Position numbers and translations under genes: made by a program. The notes under the pieces were generated by a model, which was given only the letters and a program-made list of their open reading frames with translations, was not told where the DNA came from and searched no databases. A DNA stretch of 64,000 nucleotides from Pedobacter psychroterrae (GTDB lineage Bacteria; Bacteroidota; Bacteroidia; Sphingobacteriales; Sphingobacteriaceae): positions 1-64,000 of the forward strand of contig NZ_SJSL01000003.1 in NCBI RefSeq assembly GCF_004331695.1. Reading direction: 5' to 3'. Of this stretch, positions 1 to 8,433 are shown in pieces (position 1 is the first letter of the stretch; each line of letters opens with the position of its first letter).

Positions 1-204
1 TATCGCCACAAACGTTTTTGCCGTGTTGATAAATTTGACTGCTACCGACATTCTCTTTCTTGCCTCGACCTGCTTGTCCGAAGCCTTCTTTTTTTTCTTT
101 TTGGATTTCATCTTAATGTAAGATTTCCCAAATCGGATGTAACCGATTACATCCCCGATTTTTCCTGTAAATCCACCAAGGATTCCGCCTTTTAAAATTG
201 CCAT
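1..204 (-). CDS. DUF6266 family protein, N-terminal part (runs off left edge)
   Basis: An open frame of 68 codons starts with ATG at 204 and is still open at base 1, so only the N-terminus is visible. It begins MAILKGGILGGFTGKIGDVI, which I recognise as the opening of the DUF6266 family, a Bacteroidota-restricted group of unknown function that is often present in several copies. A very Lys-rich run (KSKKKKKK) follows the conserved Gly-rich start, then a basic helix-like stretch (QVEARKRM). There is no signal peptide. A-rich sequence precedes the ATG, with no strong Shine-Dalgarno, as is usual in this phylum. Tandem repeats lie 87-280 bp upstream. A second, broken DUF6266 piece is at 11161-11544. 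The family call is fairly secure; the function is unknown. Confidence 0.7.
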   Translation of the reverse strand, partial: MAILKGGILGGFTGKIGDVIGYIRFGKSYIKMKSKKKKKKASDKQVEARKRMSVAVKFINTAKTFVAI

Positions 205-290
205 ATGTTCTTTTTTTTTGTTTCTGAGTTCTTGTTAATTACTACTCTTAATTTTAATATTTTTGCTTCAAAAATGTTTGGCAGATGCCT

Positions 291-345
291 TCTACCGTTA
301 CTGTACCGTTCCTGCACCGTTGCTGTACCGTTACTGCACCGTTAC
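291..345. repeat. Five tandem 11-bp repeats (T-Y-ACCGTT-N-C type)
   Basis: Five consecutive 11-bp units begin at 291, 302, 313, 324 and 335. Each matches T(C/G)(T/C)ACCGTT(A/C/G)C with only one to three differences between units. The period is close to one helical turn, so a protein binding each unit would sit on one DNA face. The array lies 87 bp upstream of the minus-strand DUF6266 start. Its function is unknown. Confidence 0.8.
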
Positions 346-410
346 CAATAAGGTAGCAGTCGGTAAGCTTTTAGTCTTCAGAAGTAAATGTAATGGGAAA
401 AAAAATAGGC

Positions 411-485
411 GATGTCGCATTATGTCGTGTTATGTCGCATTATGTCGCAATTAGTACTTTATGTCGCATTTTGTACTTTATGTCG
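411..485. repeat. Tandem 10-bp repeats TATGTCGCAT with two longer-spaced copies
   Basis: Four head-to-tail units at 411, 421, 431 and 441 read GATGTCGCAT, TATGTCGTGT, TATGTCGCAT and TATGTCGCAA. Two further ATGTCG cores (461-466 and 480-485) are each preceded by a GTACTTT segment. The unit differs from the 11-bp repeat at 291-345, so two separate repeat families stand side by side upstream of the DUF6266 gene. The role could be regulatory, a replication slippage product or a recombination site; the sequence does not decide this. Confidence 0.75.
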
Positions 486-690
486 TTTTTATTGGATTAG
501 TTACTGAAAATCAATTGTTTAGCTGCTTGTTTCTGTTTCTTGACATCTGGATTTCAGTCGCGAAAAGAACTGGGCAAATGCATTGATTTTTATTTATAGG
601 TATTTACATTCGGTCAATCTGGATGAGGCATCTTAACATCCAGAGGCGCTTTTTTATGAATAAGTGCTCCGGCATATCCTTGCCATATAG

Positions 691-1203
691 GTATATAGCA
701 AGGCTCTGAATGAGTTTTACTCCTTCACCCGAGTAGTAACGGTAGATACCAGTTTGCCCTCACAGCGGGTGATACGGGAACTGGAGATGCTGGTAGACTG
801 GCAGGGTAGGCCGGATACGATCCGTTCTGATAACGGTCCGGAATTTATATCTGCCGCTATCTCGGAGTGTTGTGAAAATAACGGGATTAGCTGGCACTAT
901 ATTCAACCAGGTAAGCCCACACAGAATAGCCTGATTGAACGTTTTAACAGAACCTTCAGACAGGATGTACTGGACAGCTATATGTTCGACAGTCTGGCTG
1001 AATTAAGAAAGTATGCGCAGGCCTGGGCCTGGATGTACAACAACGAAAGGCCCCACGCTGCTCTGGGATATCTGACACCTGTAGAATTCTTATTGAAATA
1101 TGGAAAACTCCCAGCGCTGAACCAGCGCCAGTTTCCCACATTACAACAAGATAATAATAGCAATATGAATTGTAATTCTTTAGTTTTGAACGTAGTTCGT
1201 TAA
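691..1203 (+). pseudogene. Truncated IS3-family transposase (orfB C-terminal part)
   Basis: The frame encodes the second half of an IS3-type DDE integrase core. The motif IRSDNGPEF contains the second catalytic Asp, and LIERFNRTFRQDVLD contains the catalytic Glu with the usual downstream Arg. YNNERPHAALGYLTPVEF is the typical C-terminal rve_3 ending. Homology begins around TVDTSLPSQRVIREL (about 739-783). The upstream residues before the in-frame stop at 688-690 do not fit, so the first catalytic Asp, the rest of orfB and all of orfA are missing. The nearest possible start is TTG at 754. It is a deletion remnant, not a mobile element. No terminal inverted repeats were identified, although the sequence after the stop may hold the old right end. 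Confidence 0.85.
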
Positions 1204-1434
1204 GGGAAGATTACACCGATAGGTCGTCGATTTCGTTCAGTAGATTTTTATGAGTTCTTATTAATAGCAAGAGCTAATGGCAAAAAAATCCAATGTCCCG
1301 AAAAGTTTCAGCACCAAACACAGCTCTAGCGACGGATTCTAAGTCAAATCTCCCAGATACTAAATGGCGATTTTATTGAATTCAATTAGTCTACATGTTT
1401 GTGGTGTAATAATAAACCCTTATACTTAAACATC

Positions 1435-3159
1435 ATGAAAAATTGTGCTTTACTTTTATTTTATCTTACCCTGGGTATCTGGTGTCCTATGAGCTCCCTT
1501 GGGCAGTCTACCGATAAACAAACTAATATCTTTAATTTCCAATATAACGGTGTCTTTTATGGTGAACTCAATGGCATATCAACAGTTCATATACCTGATA
1601 CTGCCATTTACCAGGCATTGCAGTGGCTGAATGTGAAACCTGATTATAAAACGCCAAATAGTCCCATTATGCTTGGCGTGAAATTAAGTCCAAATAGGCC
1701 ATTAAACATACCCTCACCTATAAAGTCTCTTTCCAAAACTTATTCGAGTTATTTCATCTCAGATGGATCAGCGGGAGTCGTTATAGCTATGGGTATTAAT
1801 AAGAACAACATAGCGGACTACCTTTATCGGGTTGTCGAGAATGATAGCACCGAACTTGTTCCTTGGTCTAAAATCCCAGCTTTAGAGCAAAAATATGGTG
1901 CTAAACAACCATATGGCTTTATCGGCCGATTCCAAGCTCCAGGAAAACTTATACTTGTTGAGGTGAGAAACAAAAGAAATTTTAATATTAGGGATGGAAT
2001 TATTTTCGACTGGCGGACTAACTTAAAACCTGCTCTTCAGCAAATTGCCATTTTTGCCAGAAGAAAAGGCCGGTTAGAATATGGCAGCCTTAAGGGCTCC
2101 GAATTTGCAAAAAAATTCAATCCCAGAACAAATATCCCCAGTGATTTCAAGTTTACGCAGGGGGACCTGGAACATTTACAGTTGTTTTTCAACGATCACT
2201 TCGGCCTCCCTTTCTCCATCGCTCTTCGTCGCATTGACGATAAGAACGAGAAAACAGATTTAGGTTTTCTTGAATTGGAGATGTTAGAGAATTCTAAAAC
2301 CATCCAGTACAATCATTTCGATTACCCCGGTAAATACGAGATCATAGTAAATCGCATGGACGATTATGACCCCCTGCCAGAAAAGGAGGCACTTCGTATT
2401 CCATTTGAAGTATTGCCCCGGCCCTATAAATTTAAGAAACCACACATTGAAGTAGTCATCATTATCGCAGTAGTTATCCTCATCATTGGCGGGATAATCT
2501 TCCTCCGGTATCATAAACGCAGCAAAGAAAGGCTACAAAAATCAGCGCAGGAAAAACAACTGGCAAGCCTCAAACTAAAATCCATCCGCAGTCAGCTCAA
2601 CCCACATTTCATGTTCAATGCACTAACCTCCATCCAAAACCTGATCAATAAAAACAACATCGAGGAAGCCAATTTTTACCTTTCTAAATTTGCCGGCTTA
2701 ACCCGTCAGGTGCTAGACAGCAACAATGAAGAGCTGATCAGCCTTGATGAAGAAGTCAAGCTCCTGAACGACTACCTGCAAATGGAACAGCTCAGGTTCA
2801 ATTTTAAATATGAGATCCTGGTCGATGAAAACCTCAATCAGGCCAATATAGAAATCCCGGCCATGCTTCTGCAGCCATTTGTGGAGAATGCCGTGAAACA
2901 TGGCATATCCGGCCTAAAAGAACTGGGTACACTGTCCATAAAAATGATGGCTGATAGCAATGATTTGCTGTTGATCATTGAGGACAACGGCAAAGGATTT
3001 AGCGAAAAAGAAGATAACATGGGATATGGATTAAAACTCAGTGAAGAACGGATCACGCTACTAAATCAATTGTATAAAGAACAACCACTATCTTTACACC
3101 TCAAGCCGGGCAATACTGGTACATTGGTTACTATACGCTTATCAAACTGGATATCATGA
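1435..3159 (+). CDS. LytS-type sensor histidine kinase
   Basis: This membrane sensor kinase has 574 residues. An N-terminal signal sequence (MKNCALLLFYLTLGIW...) is followed by a long periplasmic region of about 310 residues that ends in a Y_Y_Y-like beta domain (around 285-325). One transmembrane helix follows at about 339-358, then a cytoplasmic His_kinase (PF06580) domain. SQLNPHFMFNALTSIQNL carries the phospho-accepting His at about 391, ENAVKHG is the N-box and DNGKGF the G-box. ATG 1435 was chosen over an upstream in-frame TTG at 1399 because it gives a clean signal peptide. The stop overlaps the next gene's ATG by four bases (ATGA), so kinase and regulator are translationally coupled partners. 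The stimulus and targets are unknown. Confidence 0.9.
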   Translation: MKNCALLLFYLTLGIWCPMSSLGQSTDKQTNIFNFQYNGVFYGELNGISTVHIPDTAIYQALQWLNVKPDYKTPNSPIMLGVKLSPNRPLNIPSPIKSLSKTYSSYFISDGSAGVVIAMGINKNNIADYLYRVVENDSTELVPWSKIPALEQKYGAKQPYGFIGRFQAPGKLILVEVRNKRNFNIRDGIIFDWRTNLKPALQQIAIFARRKGRLEYGSLKGSEFAKKFNPRTNIPSDFKFTQGDLEHLQLFFNDHFGLPFSIALRRIDDKNEKTDLGFLELEMLENSKTIQYNHFDYPGKYEIIVNRMDDYDPLPEKEALRIPFEVLPRPYKFKKPHIEVVIIIAVVILIIGGIIFLRYHKRSKERLQKSAQEKQLASLKLKSIRSQLNPHFMFNALTSIQNLINKNNIEEANFYLSKFAGLTRQVLDSNNEELISLDEEVKLLNDYLQMEQLRFNFKYEILVDENLNQANIEIPAMLLQPFVENAVKHGISGLKELGTLSIKMMADSNDLLLIIEDNGKGFSEKEDNMGYGLKLSEERITLLNQLYKEQPLSLHLKPGNTGTLVTIRLSNWIS

Positions 3160-3914
3160 AGATTAAAGCCTTAATCATAGACGACGAACCTAATAATATA
3201 GAGAATCTGCAACTCATTATCGATAAGTACAGTGCAGATGTATTTGTAGCAGGTACGGCAGATAATGCAGATGAGGGCGCGAAGCTTATTCGGCAACACG
3301 AGCCAGATCTGGTTTTTTTAGACATTCAAATGCCGGAGAAATCCGGCTTTGATTTGCTTTCAGCATTGCCCAAAGTCAACTTTGAAGTCATATTCATTAC
3401 TGCCTACGACAAATACGGCATTCAGGCCATCAAGTTTTCAGCACTGGATTACCTGCTCAAACCCATCAACATTGAAGAGTTTCAAGTCGCCATTGAAAAG
3501 GCGAAACAGAGAATAGAGCTCAGCAAACAAAGCAGAAACATAGACAACCTGCTCGAGTACCTGAAAGCAGGGCAAAAGGGGGGGGCTAAGATCGCCCTGC
3601 CTACATTAAAGGAAACTATGTATGTCAGGATCAGTGACGTCGTCCGTTGCGAGGCTACCAACAACTACACGACTTTCCATTTGCAAAACAAAGAACAGGT
3701 ATTGGTCTGTAAAACGCTAAAGGAGTTTGCAGATCTGCTAAAACCTCATGATTTTATCCGTACTCATCAATCTCATCTAGTCAATATGAATTGTATAAAA
3801 AGCTATTTGAAAGAGGATGGAGGTTCACTGTTATTGGAAAACCTTCAAAAGGTTCCCATTTCCAGGCAGAACAGGGAAATGGTGAAAGCACGTCTCAGTG
3901 CCGTGGGAAATTAA
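3156..3914 (+). CDS. LytR/AlgR-type response regulator (REC-LytTR)
   Basis: This is a 252-residue cytoplasmic response regulator. The receiver domain (about 3-118) has the acidic pair D9/D10, phospho-acceptor D56 in LVFLDIQMP, a Thr at about 82 and the conserved Lys at about 102 (YLLKPI). A linker leads to a LytTR DNA-binding domain (about 145-248) with the typical segments VRCEATNNYTTFHL, FIRTHQSHLVN and VPISRQNREMV. It overlaps the upstream LytS-type kinase by four bases and forms a two-gene operon with it. LytTR proteins bind pairs of short direct repeats; none is obvious next to this operon, so the regulon cannot be inferred here. Confidence 0.93.
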   Translation: MKIKALIIDDEPNNIENLQLIIDKYSADVFVAGTADNADEGAKLIRQHEPDLVFLDIQMPEKSGFDLLSALPKVNFEVIFITAYDKYGIQAIKFSALDYLLKPINIEEFQVAIEKAKQRIELSKQSRNIDNLLEYLKAGQKGGAKIALPTLKETMYVRISDVVRCEATNNYTTFHLQNKEQVLVCKTLKEFADLLKPHDFIRTHQSHLVNMNCIKSYLKEDGGSLLLENLQKVPISRQNREMVKARLSAVGN

Positions 3915-3961
3915 AGATTTCGGCAATCACTACTAACCCCAACCTTTCATCCCTAATCTGA

Positions 3962-4020
3962 CATGAGGAAGATTTAATTATTGTATCAAAAAACGAAGAT
4001 TTGGAGATAATCTCCTCATG
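3962..4020. terminator. Imperfect inverted repeat between convergent genes
   Basis: CATGAGGA(A)GATT at 3962-3974 pairs with AATCTCCTCATG at 4009-4020, with one bulged base and a 34-base loop. It lies between the end of the response-regulator gene and the end of the convergent glycosyltransferase gene, where a shared terminator is expected. There is no T-run directly after either arm, so a terminator role is only plausible. Confidence 0.35.
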
Positions 4021-4064
4021 GTGACTTTCAGTAGCCTGGAAGCAAGAATTGCCGCATTGAGGGA

Positions 4065-5324
4065 TTAACTAAAGTAGTTTTCAATTTCCTTTATTGCGTT
4101 TTCAAGCCCGTTCTCATTTCTTATTTGTCGGCCAGTAATTGCTACATTATCCCTTATTTCATTTGTTTGAACCTTTGTTAGCGCTGAAATCAGTCTATGA
4201 GCATTAAGCTTTTTGATCGGGATATGAACGCCCAAATTCATTCGTTCTACAATTTTCCCCCAGGTTGGCTGGTCCGTATAAAATGAAATAATAACTATTG
4301 GCAGATTGTTCCTTAGCATAGTTGCCAGTGTGCCCGCACCACCATGAAATATCCCTACTTTACATTTGGGTAAAATAGCTTCGTGATTTACATATTTTGT
4401 TACAAACAGGTTTTTATGTGCCGGCAAATTTTCAAACACCGACCAGCCGGTGCAAAATAAAATCCGTTGGTTGGTTTTTGTTAAAATATCGTTTATTATA
4501 GCTGTAATTTTTTTTAAGTTGCCCACGCCGTTACTGCCAAATCCCATGTACACCGGTTTTTCGCCCTCGGCTAACCAGTTACTTAACGCTTTGGGAATTT
4601 CATCAAATGGATGATTTTCCCTGTACTTGTTTGGAATTGTTAAAACGCCTGTTATTTTATGGTTTTCTTCCCAATCGTTTGGCCGAGGAAACAGTGTTGG
4701 GCTTATGCTATTTACAACCAAAGGTTTTTGTTTGCCGATGTGATAAAGAAGGTTTTCTTTTAGCACAGGTAGTCCTAATTGTTGCCTGAATTCATTAGTC
4801 TCTTCCTTAACAAATTTCCAGTAAAAGGTATGTGCTAATTTATAAGTGAGCTTATTATACCAGGAGAAATTGAAAAAATCAAAATCAGCCAATGGGAATT
4901 CGGCGGTGGATACAACGGGTGGCATAAAATAGCTGAGCACAAGTTTTTTATTTTGTTTTTCGGCAATTGCGCTCGTAATTACAAGCGTTGCAGCATTCGC
5001 TATGATAAAATCAACCTTATCAAATCCATCCAGATAGCTTTTCCGCAACGGGACTTTTATATCGTGAAGCACTTTAAAAAAATATTTCATCAGTTTAAGG
5101 GTGTTTCCGGCTTGCAGCACGCTTTCTCCTAACGGAGAATTCATCCCTTCTTCCGCATTCCCATAAAGCGGGTGAAAAGCGATACCGAAACCTTCAACAA
5201 ATACTGCAAAATTTTCAGGAGCTGCTATAGTTACCTGGTGCCCCTTGTCCATAAGTCCCAATGCTAAAGCAATATAAGGCTGTACGTCGCCCCTCGTTCC
5301 GTAAGTGAAAATTCCTATATTCAA
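4065..5324 (-). CDS. GT1-family glycosyltransferase (UDP-glycosyl/MGT-like)
   Basis: The protein has 419 residues and no signal peptide. It opens with the GT-B N-terminal Rossmann strand MNIGIFTYGTRGDVQPYIAL, typical of sterol/macrolide glucosyltransferases. The C-terminal donor-binding region contains GFGSNGVGN and the PSPG-like signature FHGGAGTLATMLRNNLP followed by DQPTWG. It should transfer a sugar from a nucleotide sugar to a small lipophilic acceptor in the cytoplasm; the acceptor is unknown. The start is TTG at 5324. An in-frame TGA lies six codons upstream, and the first internal ATG would delete the nucleotide-fold strand, so TTG is the only sensible start. It is convergent with the LytSR operon and divergent from the nucleoside hydrolase gene. 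Confidence 0.88.
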   Translation of the reverse strand: MNIGIFTYGTRGDVQPYIALALGLMDKGHQVTIAAPENFAVFVEGFGIAFHPLYGNAEEGMNSPLGESVLQAGNTLKLMKYFFKVLHDIKVPLRKSYLDGFDKVDFIIANAATLVITSAIAEKQNKKLVLSYFMPPVVSTAEFPLADFDFFNFSWYNKLTYKLAHTFYWKFVKEETNEFRQQLGLPVLKENLLYHIGKQKPLVVNSISPTLFPRPNDWEENHKITGVLTIPNKYRENHPFDEIPKALSNWLAEGEKPVYMGFGSNGVGNLKKITAIINDILTKTNQRILFCTGWSVFENLPAHKNLFVTKYVNHEAILPKCKVGIFHGGAGTLATMLRNNLPIVIISFYTDQPTWGKIVERMNLGVHIPIKKLNAHRLISALTKVQTNEIRDNVAITGRQIRNENGLENAIKEIENYFS

Positions 5325-5494
5325 TTGTGATATGATTATTCACAAAAGTACCGTTTAATGAAAGAATTTTTTTAGAAATTGCTAAAAGACTTACGAAGCC
5401 GCTGTGCAAATGGTGATGTAAATCCGTTTTCGATTTTTAAAATTGTTGTCCTTAAAATGATTATTAATCGAGAAAAATTCTCATATTCAATTGC

Positions 5495-6499
5495 ATGAAG
5501 AGGTTTAAGATTTTTTATCCATTATTGGGCTTAGCTATGTTGTTGACTGGTAGCTGGTCAATGTATGAATTAAAGCCACAACAAAAAAAAGCATTGATTA
5601 TTTTTGATACTGACATGGGTCCGGACTATGATGATGTCGGTGCTATTGCAGTTTTGCATGCATTGGCAAATAAAGGTGAGTGCGAAATTTTGGCTACACT
5701 GGCCAGCGATGCACATCCGTCAATAGCGCCAACCATTGCCTTGTTTAACCAATATTTTGGACGGCCTGAAATACCGGTAGGATCGGCACCGGCTAATGCG
5801 CCCAGTTTTACTGCATCAAATAACTGGAATGATTCTTTGATTACGCGATTCTTTAATAAGCAGTATACCCGCGATTATCTTCCGGCTGTGACTGTATACC
5901 GGCAAGTATTGGCAAAGCAGGCGGATAATAGTGTTACAATAGTCACAGTTGGTTTTGTTTCTAATATAAGCGCTTTATTGAAATCCGGACCAGACCAGTT
6001 TTCGAAATTATCGGGAACTGAACTGGTTAGAAAGAAAGTAAAGAATTGGGTTGCTATGGCAGGCGCTTTTCCTCAGGGAAAGGAATTTAATGTAGACCAG
6101 GACGCTGCAGCATCTTTCGAGGCTTTTGCTAAATGGCCAAGACCTATCCTTTTTAGTGGATTCGAAATTGGTCAGCATATCTTAACAGGTGCAAGAGCAG
6201 CTCAGGGTGATGCCTACAGAAATCCTGTGGCTTGGGCGTACAGTTACAATCTGAAGACTTACGATAAGCAAGTTCAGGCGAACAGACCTTCCTGGGACCA
6301 AACAGCAGTATTGTGCGCAGTGAGGGATCCGGAAAGGTATTTTTATGTACATGGTCCAGGCAAGTTTGTTGCTGATCGACAGGGTGCAAATACCTGGGAT
6401 GCCGATGGAGGTGCTAAACATTACTTCCTGAGTCATAAATATCCTTATAACACGATCGCAAAAGCCATTGAGGATCTGATGGTGGAGGGGCCTAAATAA
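5495..6499 (+). CDS. Exported inosine-uridine-preferring nucleoside hydrolase family protein
   Basis: The 334-residue protein starts with a hydrophobic signal sequence (MKRFKIFYPLLGLAMLLTG) and then shows the calcium-binding signature of nucleoside hydrolases as DTDMGPDYDDVGAIAVLHAL (about residues 38-57). Canonical enzymes read DTDxGxDDxxA, so the insertion of PDY within the motif is a subfamily variant. IVTVGFVSNISALL and the later DQDAAASFE block fit the family core. The expected reaction is N-glycosidic cleavage of a nucleoside or similar N-riboside, here outside the cytoplasmic membrane. It is followed after 16 bp by the convergent end of the lipoprotein gene. The exact substrate is not predictable. 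Confidence 0.85.
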   Translation: MKRFKIFYPLLGLAMLLTGSWSMYELKPQQKKALIIFDTDMGPDYDDVGAIAVLHALANKGECEILATLASDAHPSIAPTIALFNQYFGRPEIPVGSAPANAPSFTASNNWNDSLITRFFNKQYTRDYLPAVTVYRQVLAKQADNSVTIVTVGFVSNISALLKSGPDQFSKLSGTELVRKKVKNWVAMAGAFPQGKEFNVDQDAAASFEAFAKWPRPILFSGFEIGQHILTGARAAQGDAYRNPVAWAYSYNLKTYDKQVQANRPSWDQTAVLCAVRDPERYFYVHGPGKFVADRQGANTWDADGGAKHYFLSHKYPYNTIAKAIEDLMVEGPK

Positions 6500-6515
6500 A
6501 AAATTCTCAGCACGG

Positions 6516-8147
6516 CTAATCTGGAATTATCAGTTCCTTGCTGTAGGTCAGTTCCTTATTTTTACCTGAATATTGTATCAGGTATTTTCCGGGATAGAGG
6601 CATATCTTATGGTCTTTGCCTTTAGACCGTAGAACTGTCACATATATCGGAATGGCATTTTGATTCTTGAGATAATCAACTTGATTGAAGACTGATATCG
6701 CAATTAGGCTGTCAGTTACTCTTAAAGAATCTGGTAACCCGATATTGGTTTCTATTGGTATTTGGTTCCTTTTGAAACCAACAGGCTTATCCGGCATATT
6801 TATGTTGTTCCATAGCTGAAGGTCAGTGCCGGTTGTTGAGTCCTTATTTGTATATATGTAAACGTCTTGCCGATTATCAACTTCCAGATCGTTACAAACA
6901 CTGGTCATAAGTTTTGTCTGATCTATTGTAAATGGGTTTATGCCAGTTATTTCGTGAAAAAAAGCGGCCATCCGTTTCGGTCTCATTGTTTCATCAATAT
7001 GGGCATATCCCGCTAAGACAATCAATCTGTGGCCTTTCTTTAATTTTAACGTCTGATCTGCAAGGTTCTTAGCCTGCCCCTGTTCCCTATCAACCGAACT
7101 GCTTTCATAACCGATAACCTGAAATCCCAATGCAATGGCGTGATTGATAAGGTTTGCCATTACGGGATCTCGCACATAAAATCCATCGTCAAGCGTTGCA
7201 AAGCCTCTTTTCATTACGTTTGAAGAATCTCCTAGTGCCTCAAGCGCCAAGTGTGTGAATCCCTGATCACGAAGTCTATGAAGCAGCTGACCGACGAAAT
7301 AAGCATGTTCAGGTCTATGATGAGCTGTGTTAAACATCACTACTTCTTTATCATGCGTTTGATTAAGTATTTCGGCGGTTGCGGGAAGCAAATTTTTAAC
7401 GGCAATTGTTTCATTATTGAAGCCAATGAATGATTTTTCCGCCTTACTAACCGAATCTTGAGTGCCGCTAAATGAGTAGTAAGTGGCCAAGGCCTGGGTT
7501 AGTAAGCTTTGTTCTTTATACTTATTTCCACCAATGGGTAATATATATGGTGCAAGATAACCATGGTTCTCGAATAGCTCTTCAGCATCTTCAAATGGAT
7601 TCAAAACTGGCACCATGCTTTCTCCGCTTCTGATTCTTCGAACACTGTTTATCATGATAGTGTGAAAGCCCTCTTTTGCATTCTCTCTTTCGGATTCGCC
7701 GTAATCAATGATTGATAAAAACCTATTAGTATCCAGACGGATCAATCCCTCAGTAGCTTCTACTCCTCTATAAACTATCGATTTCATTAAATAATATACC
7801 TTACGATCCAGGACATTTTTATATTCATTTAGCTTAATGTCATCAGCATTCCGAATCGACCCTACGATATTATATTTTTTAGACATGCTTGTGAATAGGA
7901 GTGGTTGGGACTTCATAAGACCGAACCTTCGAAGCACTTTTTTACAGAAGGGCGTCATTTTAATTGCCAAACTTCTTTTCTGATCGCCTATGTCCAGGTT
8001 CATATCACCATAAACAACTGCTCCTACACGAAGACTATCATTAAAATAGTAGTTGCGATACGTACTTTCAACTCTACCTCCTTCACTATACTTGAACGTT
8101 GTGCATCCAACCTGACAGAGGAATGAAACCAAGAACAGTGCACACAC
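6516..8147 (-). CDS. Lipoprotein with EreA/ChaN-like domain, start region possibly frameshifted
   Basis: As read, translation starts at GTG 8147 with MCALFLVSFLCQVGC, a hydrophobic leader with a lipobox Cys at 15 but no basic N-region. The N-terminal half (about 20-240) is unrecognised. The C-terminal half contains FNTAHHRPEHAYFVGQLL, THLALEALG, VIGYESS and VLAGYAHIDE. This His/Glu spacing resembles the erythromycin-esterase/ChaN/Tiki superfamily, hydrolases or haem-binding proteins. An out-of-frame ATG at 8191 followed by an A8 tract would supply an ideal N-region if the tract were one base longer (see the repeat entry). The protein would then have about 558 residues. The family assignment is tentative and the function unknown. 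Confidence 0.65.
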   Translation of the reverse strand: MCALFLVSFLCQVGCTTFKYSEGGRVESTYRNYYFNDSLRVGAVVYGDMNLDIGDQKRSLAIKMTPFCKKVLRRFGLMKSQPLLFTSMSKKYNIVGSIRNADDIKLNEYKNVLDRKVYYLMKSIVYRGVEATEGLIRLDTNRFLSIIDYGESERENAKEGFHTIMINSVRRIRSGESMVPVLNPFEDAEELFENHGYLAPYILPIGGNKYKEQSLLTQALATYYSFSGTQDSVSKAEKSFIGFNNETIAVKNLLPATAEILNQTHDKEVVMFNTAHHRPEHAYFVGQLLHRLRDQGFTHLALEALGDSSNVMKRGFATLDDGFYVRDPVMANLINHAIALGFQVIGYESSSVDREQGQAKNLADQTLKLKKGHRLIVLAGYAHIDETMRPKRMAAFFHEITGINPFTIDQTKLMTSVCNDLEVDNRQDVYIYTNKDSTTGTDLQLWNNINMPDKPVGFKRNQIPIETNIGLPDSLRVTDSLIAISVFNQVDYLKNQNAIPIYVTVLRSKGKDHKICLYPGKYLIQYSGKNKELTYSKELIIPD

Positions 8148-8164
8148 TATTTTAATAGGGGAGG

Positions 8165-8172
8165 TTTTTTTT
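8165..8172 (-). repeat. A8 homopolymer in the lipoprotein leader (possible slippage site)
   Basis: On the minus strand, eight A bases follow ATG 8191 by 19 nt. With eight A the frame from ATG ends at a TAG after 14 codons. With nine A it would read MTKLISQKKT... straight into the lipoprotein frame and give a textbook lipoprotein signal peptide. This can be a phase-variable switch, an inactivating mutation or a sequencing error. Confidence 0.55.
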
Positions 8173-8433
8173 GAGAGATTAACTTAGTCATGTTACTACC
8201 ATTCTTATCTGTGAACCTAATATAACTAATTATTTAGTTATATACGGAGTAATCTTTACTGGGCCAAAGTTTCCGCCTGATAGCCTTAAACTAGCTACAT
8301 TTAAATGATTGCAATTTTTGACTTCAAAATGTGCAATCCTAAAAAACCAAGGTTATCAATAACAATCTGTAAATGCGATTGTGAAGATCGCTGGAAATAG
8401 CAGAAATAATAGTATGTTCATAAAATTTTTTAT

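Larger units (their letters stand above)
205..690. other. Gene-free AT-rich region with short tandem repeats
   Basis: No convincing gene is present in these 486 bases. The region carries the 11-bp repeat array at 291-345 and the 10-bp repeat array at 411-485. Near its right end is a 7-bp hairpin (CTGGATG 619-625 with CATCCAG 637-643), followed after six bases by a T-run at 650-655, which could be a weak plus-strand terminator. A 63-codon open frame across the repeats has the composition of the repeat units and is not treated as a gene. Confidence 0.5.

Noticed and set aside
263..454. A 63-codon plus-strand frame across the tandem repeats
   Set aside because: The translation (YRYCTVPAPLLYRYCTV...) only reflects the 11-bp repeat units; there is no family-like feature.
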